A DNA stretch of 8,238 nt. Origin: Pseudomonadota bacterium. Lineage in GTDB: Bacteria; Pseudomonadota; Alphaproteobacteria; Ferrovibrionales; Ferrovibrionaceae. Position 1 is the stretch's first letter. Every line of letters begins with the position of its first letter. Where the stretch lies: contig JAJYTL010000137.1 in assembly GCA_021793055.1 (NCBI GenBank), positions 1 to 8,238 on the forward strand, in the 5' to 3' direction. Below the pieces are notes generated by a model. The model saw only the letters and a program-made list of their open reading frames with translations, did not search any database and was not told the DNA's origin. This document shows positions 6,301 through 8,238 of the stretch, in pieces. The position numbers and the translations under genes were made by a program.

Positions 6301-6797
6301 GTTTTTTCCTTATACACCTTGGTCACGTCAAGGGCCGCGGCGAGGATGCCTGCATAGCCGGTGCACCGGCATAGATGGCCGCCGATGACATCTCGGATCT
6401 CGGCCTCGCTCGGGCTCGCCACCTGCTCGAACAGCGCCGTCAGCGACATCAGGAGGCCGGCGCTGCAGTAGCCGCATTGCAACGCATGGTGGCGGTGAAA
6501 GGCCTCCTGCAAGGCCCCGAGCACGCCGTCCGCGCCGGCCAGCCCCTCGACCGTCTCGACCCGTCGGCCATCGGCCTGCACCGCGAGAGTCAAGCAGGCC
6601 CGCACGGCGAGACCGTCGATCCGGACCGTGCAAGCGCCGCAAACGCCATGCTCGCACCCGACATGGGTTCCGGTCTTGCCAAGTTCGTCGCGCAGAAAAT
6701 CGGAGAGCAGCATGCGCGGCTCTATGGGTCCGGAGATCTCGCGCCCGTTCAGCATGAAGGTGATCGCGACACACTGGTTCGATGTCAGGCGGAGCAC
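6291..6797 (-). CDS. [2Fe-2S] small subunit of a molybdenum hydroxylase (CoxS/XdhC-type iron-sulfur subunit)
   Basis: A protein of 168 residues with the two-domain layout of the small subunit of CO dehydrogenase/xanthine dehydrogenase family enzymes. The plant-type ferredoxin domain has C48, C53 and C56 in GCEHGVCGAC, plus C68. The C-terminal helical domain has C108 and C111 in QCGYC, and C143 and C145 in HLCRCTGY. All eight ligands of the two [2Fe-2S] clusters are present. It passes electrons from the molybdenum site to FAD. The start is GTG 6797: GGAGGAGG on the - strand lies seven bases upstream, and this start lies inside the end of the FAD-subunit gene (13-base overlap). An internal ATG at 6755 would remove the first 14 residues and lacks such a site. 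It is the last gene of the large-medium-small operon. The C-terminal tail is Lys-rich and varies in such proteins. Confidence 0.95.
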   Translation of the reverse strand: MLRLTSNQCVAITFMLNGREISGPIEPRMLLSDFLRDELGKTGTHVGCEHGVCGACTVRIDGLAVRACLTLAVQADGRRVETVEGLAGADGVLGALQEAFHRHHALQCGYCSAGLLMSLTALFEQVASPSEAEIRDVIGGHLCRCTGYAGILAAALDVTKVYKEKTTI

Positions 6798-7612
6798 GCT
6801 TGAGCCTCCTCCAAGACCCGCCGGCCGAGGCGGCGAACAAGGTCGCGACGGTAGTGGGCGCTCGCATGCAGGTCGTCGCTGCCGCCAAGCTCCCAGACGA
6901 AAGCATTTAGCGCGGCGTCGAGATCGGCGCCGGCAAGTCCATCGAAGGCGGCCACCGCCGGATGGTCGGCGACGCCGCCGACGCCAAGCCGCAGCGCCGC
7001 ACCGGCCGCGACGGCCGCGAGGCTCACGATGGCAAAATCGCCGTGCCGCCGCGCAACCTCTGTGAACGCGCTGCCCGTGCCCGGGCTTTGCAGCGGGAAG
7101 CGGGCAGCGACGATCAACTCGTCCGGCTCGCGCGCGGTGGTGAGAAGGCCGAGTTGAAACTCAGCCGCGCCGACGACCCGCTCGCCGCGTGCCGAGCGCA
7201 ACACCACCTCGCCGCCGAGCGTCGCCAGAACCAACGGCAATTCCGAGCTCGGGTCGGCATGCGCGAGGGAGCCGCAAACCGTTCCGCGGTTGCGCGTCTG
7301 CACATGGCCGACAAAGGGTAGTCCTTTGGCGAGAAGCGGCACGGCCTTGGCGAGATCTGGATAGGCGAGAAGTTGCGCCTGGGTAACCGCGGCGCCGATT
7401 TCAAGCCGGTCACCGGTTTCGCGGATATAGGAAAGTTCCTCGATCCGCGAGATGTCGATCAGTGCCGCAGCATCGACCAGACGGAAATTGAGCATCGGAA
7501 GAAGCGACTGGCCGCCGGCTAGAATCCGCGCCTCGTCGCCGTATTCGGCGAGGAGAACCGCCGCCTCCGCCGCCGTTTCTGGGCGGCAATAGGCAAAGGG
7601 CCTCGGCTTCAT
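6785..7612 (-). CDS. FAD-binding medium subunit of a molybdenum hydroxylase (CoxM type)
   Basis: A protein of 275 residues, typical of the FAD-binding subunit of CO dehydrogenase/xanthine dehydrogenase family enzymes. It takes electrons from the [2Fe-2S] clusters and passes them to an outside acceptor. The two FAD-binding signatures are visible: AGGQSLLPMLNFRL (32-45) and TRNRGTVCGSLAHADPSSELP, in two parts (106-115 and 116-126). The second usually reads TxGGS; here the first Gly is Cys113. The C-terminal part (about 165-270) matches the CO dehydrogenase flavoprotein C-terminal domain in size and content. Start ATG 7612 overlaps the stop of the large-subunit gene by four bases (ATGA), indicating translational coupling. 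Its end overlaps the small-subunit gene by 13 bases. It is soluble with no signal peptide. The enzyme's substrate cannot be assigned from this subunit. Confidence 0.95.
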   Translation of the reverse strand: MKPRPFAYCRPETAAEAAVLLAEYGDEARILAGGQSLLPMLNFRLVDAAALIDISRIEELSYIRETGDRLEIGAAVTQAQLLAYPDLAKAVPLLAKGLPFVGHVQTRNRGTVCGSLAHADPSSELPLVLATLGGEVVLRSARGERVVGAAEFQLGLLTTAREPDELIVAARFPLQSPGTGSAFTEVARRHGDFAIVSLAAVAAGAALRLGVGGVADHPAVAAFDGLAGADLDAALNAFVWELGGSDDLHASAHYRRDLVRRLGRRVLEEAQACSA

Positions 7613-8238
7613 GGCTTCGCCCCTGGCGTACCGGGCCGGGCCGGCTCCGATTTCGCCATCAGGGCGTGCAGCCGCGACGGCGTCATCGGCAAAACGAGAT
7701 CGGAAACGCCAAGCGCATCGGCCACCGCGTTCGCGACGCAGACCGGTGTGCTCATGCAGTTTCCCTCGGCCATGCCCTTGGCCCCCAAGGGCGTGAAGGG
7801 CGACGGTGTCTCGATATGGAGGATTTCCGGCTCCGGCACCTCGAACACGGTCGGCACCAGGTAATCGGCGAAACTGCCGGTCAAGAAGCTACCATCCTGA
7901 TCGTAACGAAATTCCTCGTAAAGCGCGGTGCCAATGCCCTGCGCGAAGGAGCCGAGAACCTGCCCTCGGGCCAAGGCCGGGTTCAGAAGCCGCCCCGCAT
8001 CGTGCATCGTGACATAGCGGTCGATCCGCACCTCCGCCGTCACCGGATCAATCTCGACCCCGCACATGTCGAAGACGAAACCATAGGTGAGCGAGGTGTT
8101 GATGCGATCGTCCTCGGAGGTCGGCGTCAATTCCGCTGGCGACCAGACGCCGGTCTCGCGCAGCGCCGGCGTAACATCTTCGGGAAGCTGGCCCGGCGAC
8201 CAATGGGTGCTGGTCGCGACGCGCGCGAAGGGCAGCGC
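7609..8238 (-). CDS. Molybdopterin-binding large subunit of a molybdenum hydroxylase (CoxL/xanthine dehydrogenase family), C-terminal part
   Basis: The last 209 residues of a large catalytic subunit; the gene continues past the right edge with the frame open to 8238. The family end domain is clear: FDMCGVEIDPVTAEVRIDRY, then HDAGRLLNPALARGQVLGS (cofactor-binding helix region), QGIGTALYEE, and near the end LGAKGMAEGNCMSTPVCVANAV. The Glu in KGMAEG is at the place of the conserved catalytic Glu of the family (usually GxGE), so the active site appears kept. The molybdenum and CO-specific loop (AYRCSFR in form I CoxL) lies outside the window, so oxidation of CO, a purine, an aldehyde or another compound cannot be distinguished. 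It is the first gene of the visible operon and its TGA overlaps the FAD-subunit ATG. The tail after the domain is Pro/Gly-rich (ARPGTPGAKP) and probably unstructured. Confidence 0.93.
   Translation of the reverse strand, partial: ALPFARVATSTHWSPGQLPEDVTPALRETGVWSPAELTPTSEDDRINTSLTYGFVFDMCGVEIDPVTAEVRIDRYVTMHDAGRLLNPALARGQVLGSFAQGIGTALYEEFRYDQDGSFLTGSFADYLVPTVFEVPEPEILHIETPSPFTPLGAKGMAEGNCMSTPVCVANAVADALGVSDLVLPMTPSRLHALMAKSEPARPGTPGAKP

Overview
The window looks like a chromosomal segment from a high-GC alphaproteobacterium. This rests on its GC-rich codon use, the mix of gene families, frequent GTG starts and tightly overlapping operon genes. The exact taxon cannot be fixed from the sequence. 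No mobile element, tRNA, rRNA or CRISPR array was seen.

Left part (1-1227, + strand): the 3' end of an operon for a membrane-bound, group-4 [NiFe]-hydrogenase-like (HyfG/HycE and HyfI/HycG type) complex. The large-subunit gene runs in from the left edge. It carries an in-frame TAG at 44-46, with recognisable family sequence on both sides, so it is either broken or misread here. Its C-terminus has no CxxC nickel-ligand pair, so the complex is probably a hydrogenase-related electron-transfer module rather than a true hydrogenase. The Fe-S small subunit overlaps it by one base and is intact. Next comes an AT-rich promoter-like region and a small exported Lys/Cys-rich peptide (1447-1689) with a duplicated C-x8-C block.

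Middle part (1796-5401): a DUF6969-like protein on the - strand is divergent from a 12-TM major facilitator transporter on the + strand. After a gap of about 280 bases with no supported gene come a GlcG/HbpS-like protein and a DinB-family metal-binding four-helix protein, both on the + strand.

Right part (5433-8238, all - strand): a molybdenum hydroxylase operon of the CO dehydrogenase/xanthine dehydrogenase family is transcribed right to left in the order large (partial, runs off the right edge), FAD-binding medium, [2Fe-2S] small. Its genes overlap by 4 and 13 bases. An AT-rich gap with an inverted repeat separates it from a PcaD-like alpha/beta hydrolase. The hydroxylase would oxidise an unknown small carbon or heterocyclic substrate and pass electrons through Fe-S clusters and FAD. 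The hydrolase may act on a related catabolic intermediate, but that link rests only on proximity.

The observations most worth a second look are the nonsense codon and the absent nickel-ligand motif in the hydrogenase-like large subunit, the Cys-duplicated exported peptide, and the AT-rich inverted repeat at 6271-6294.
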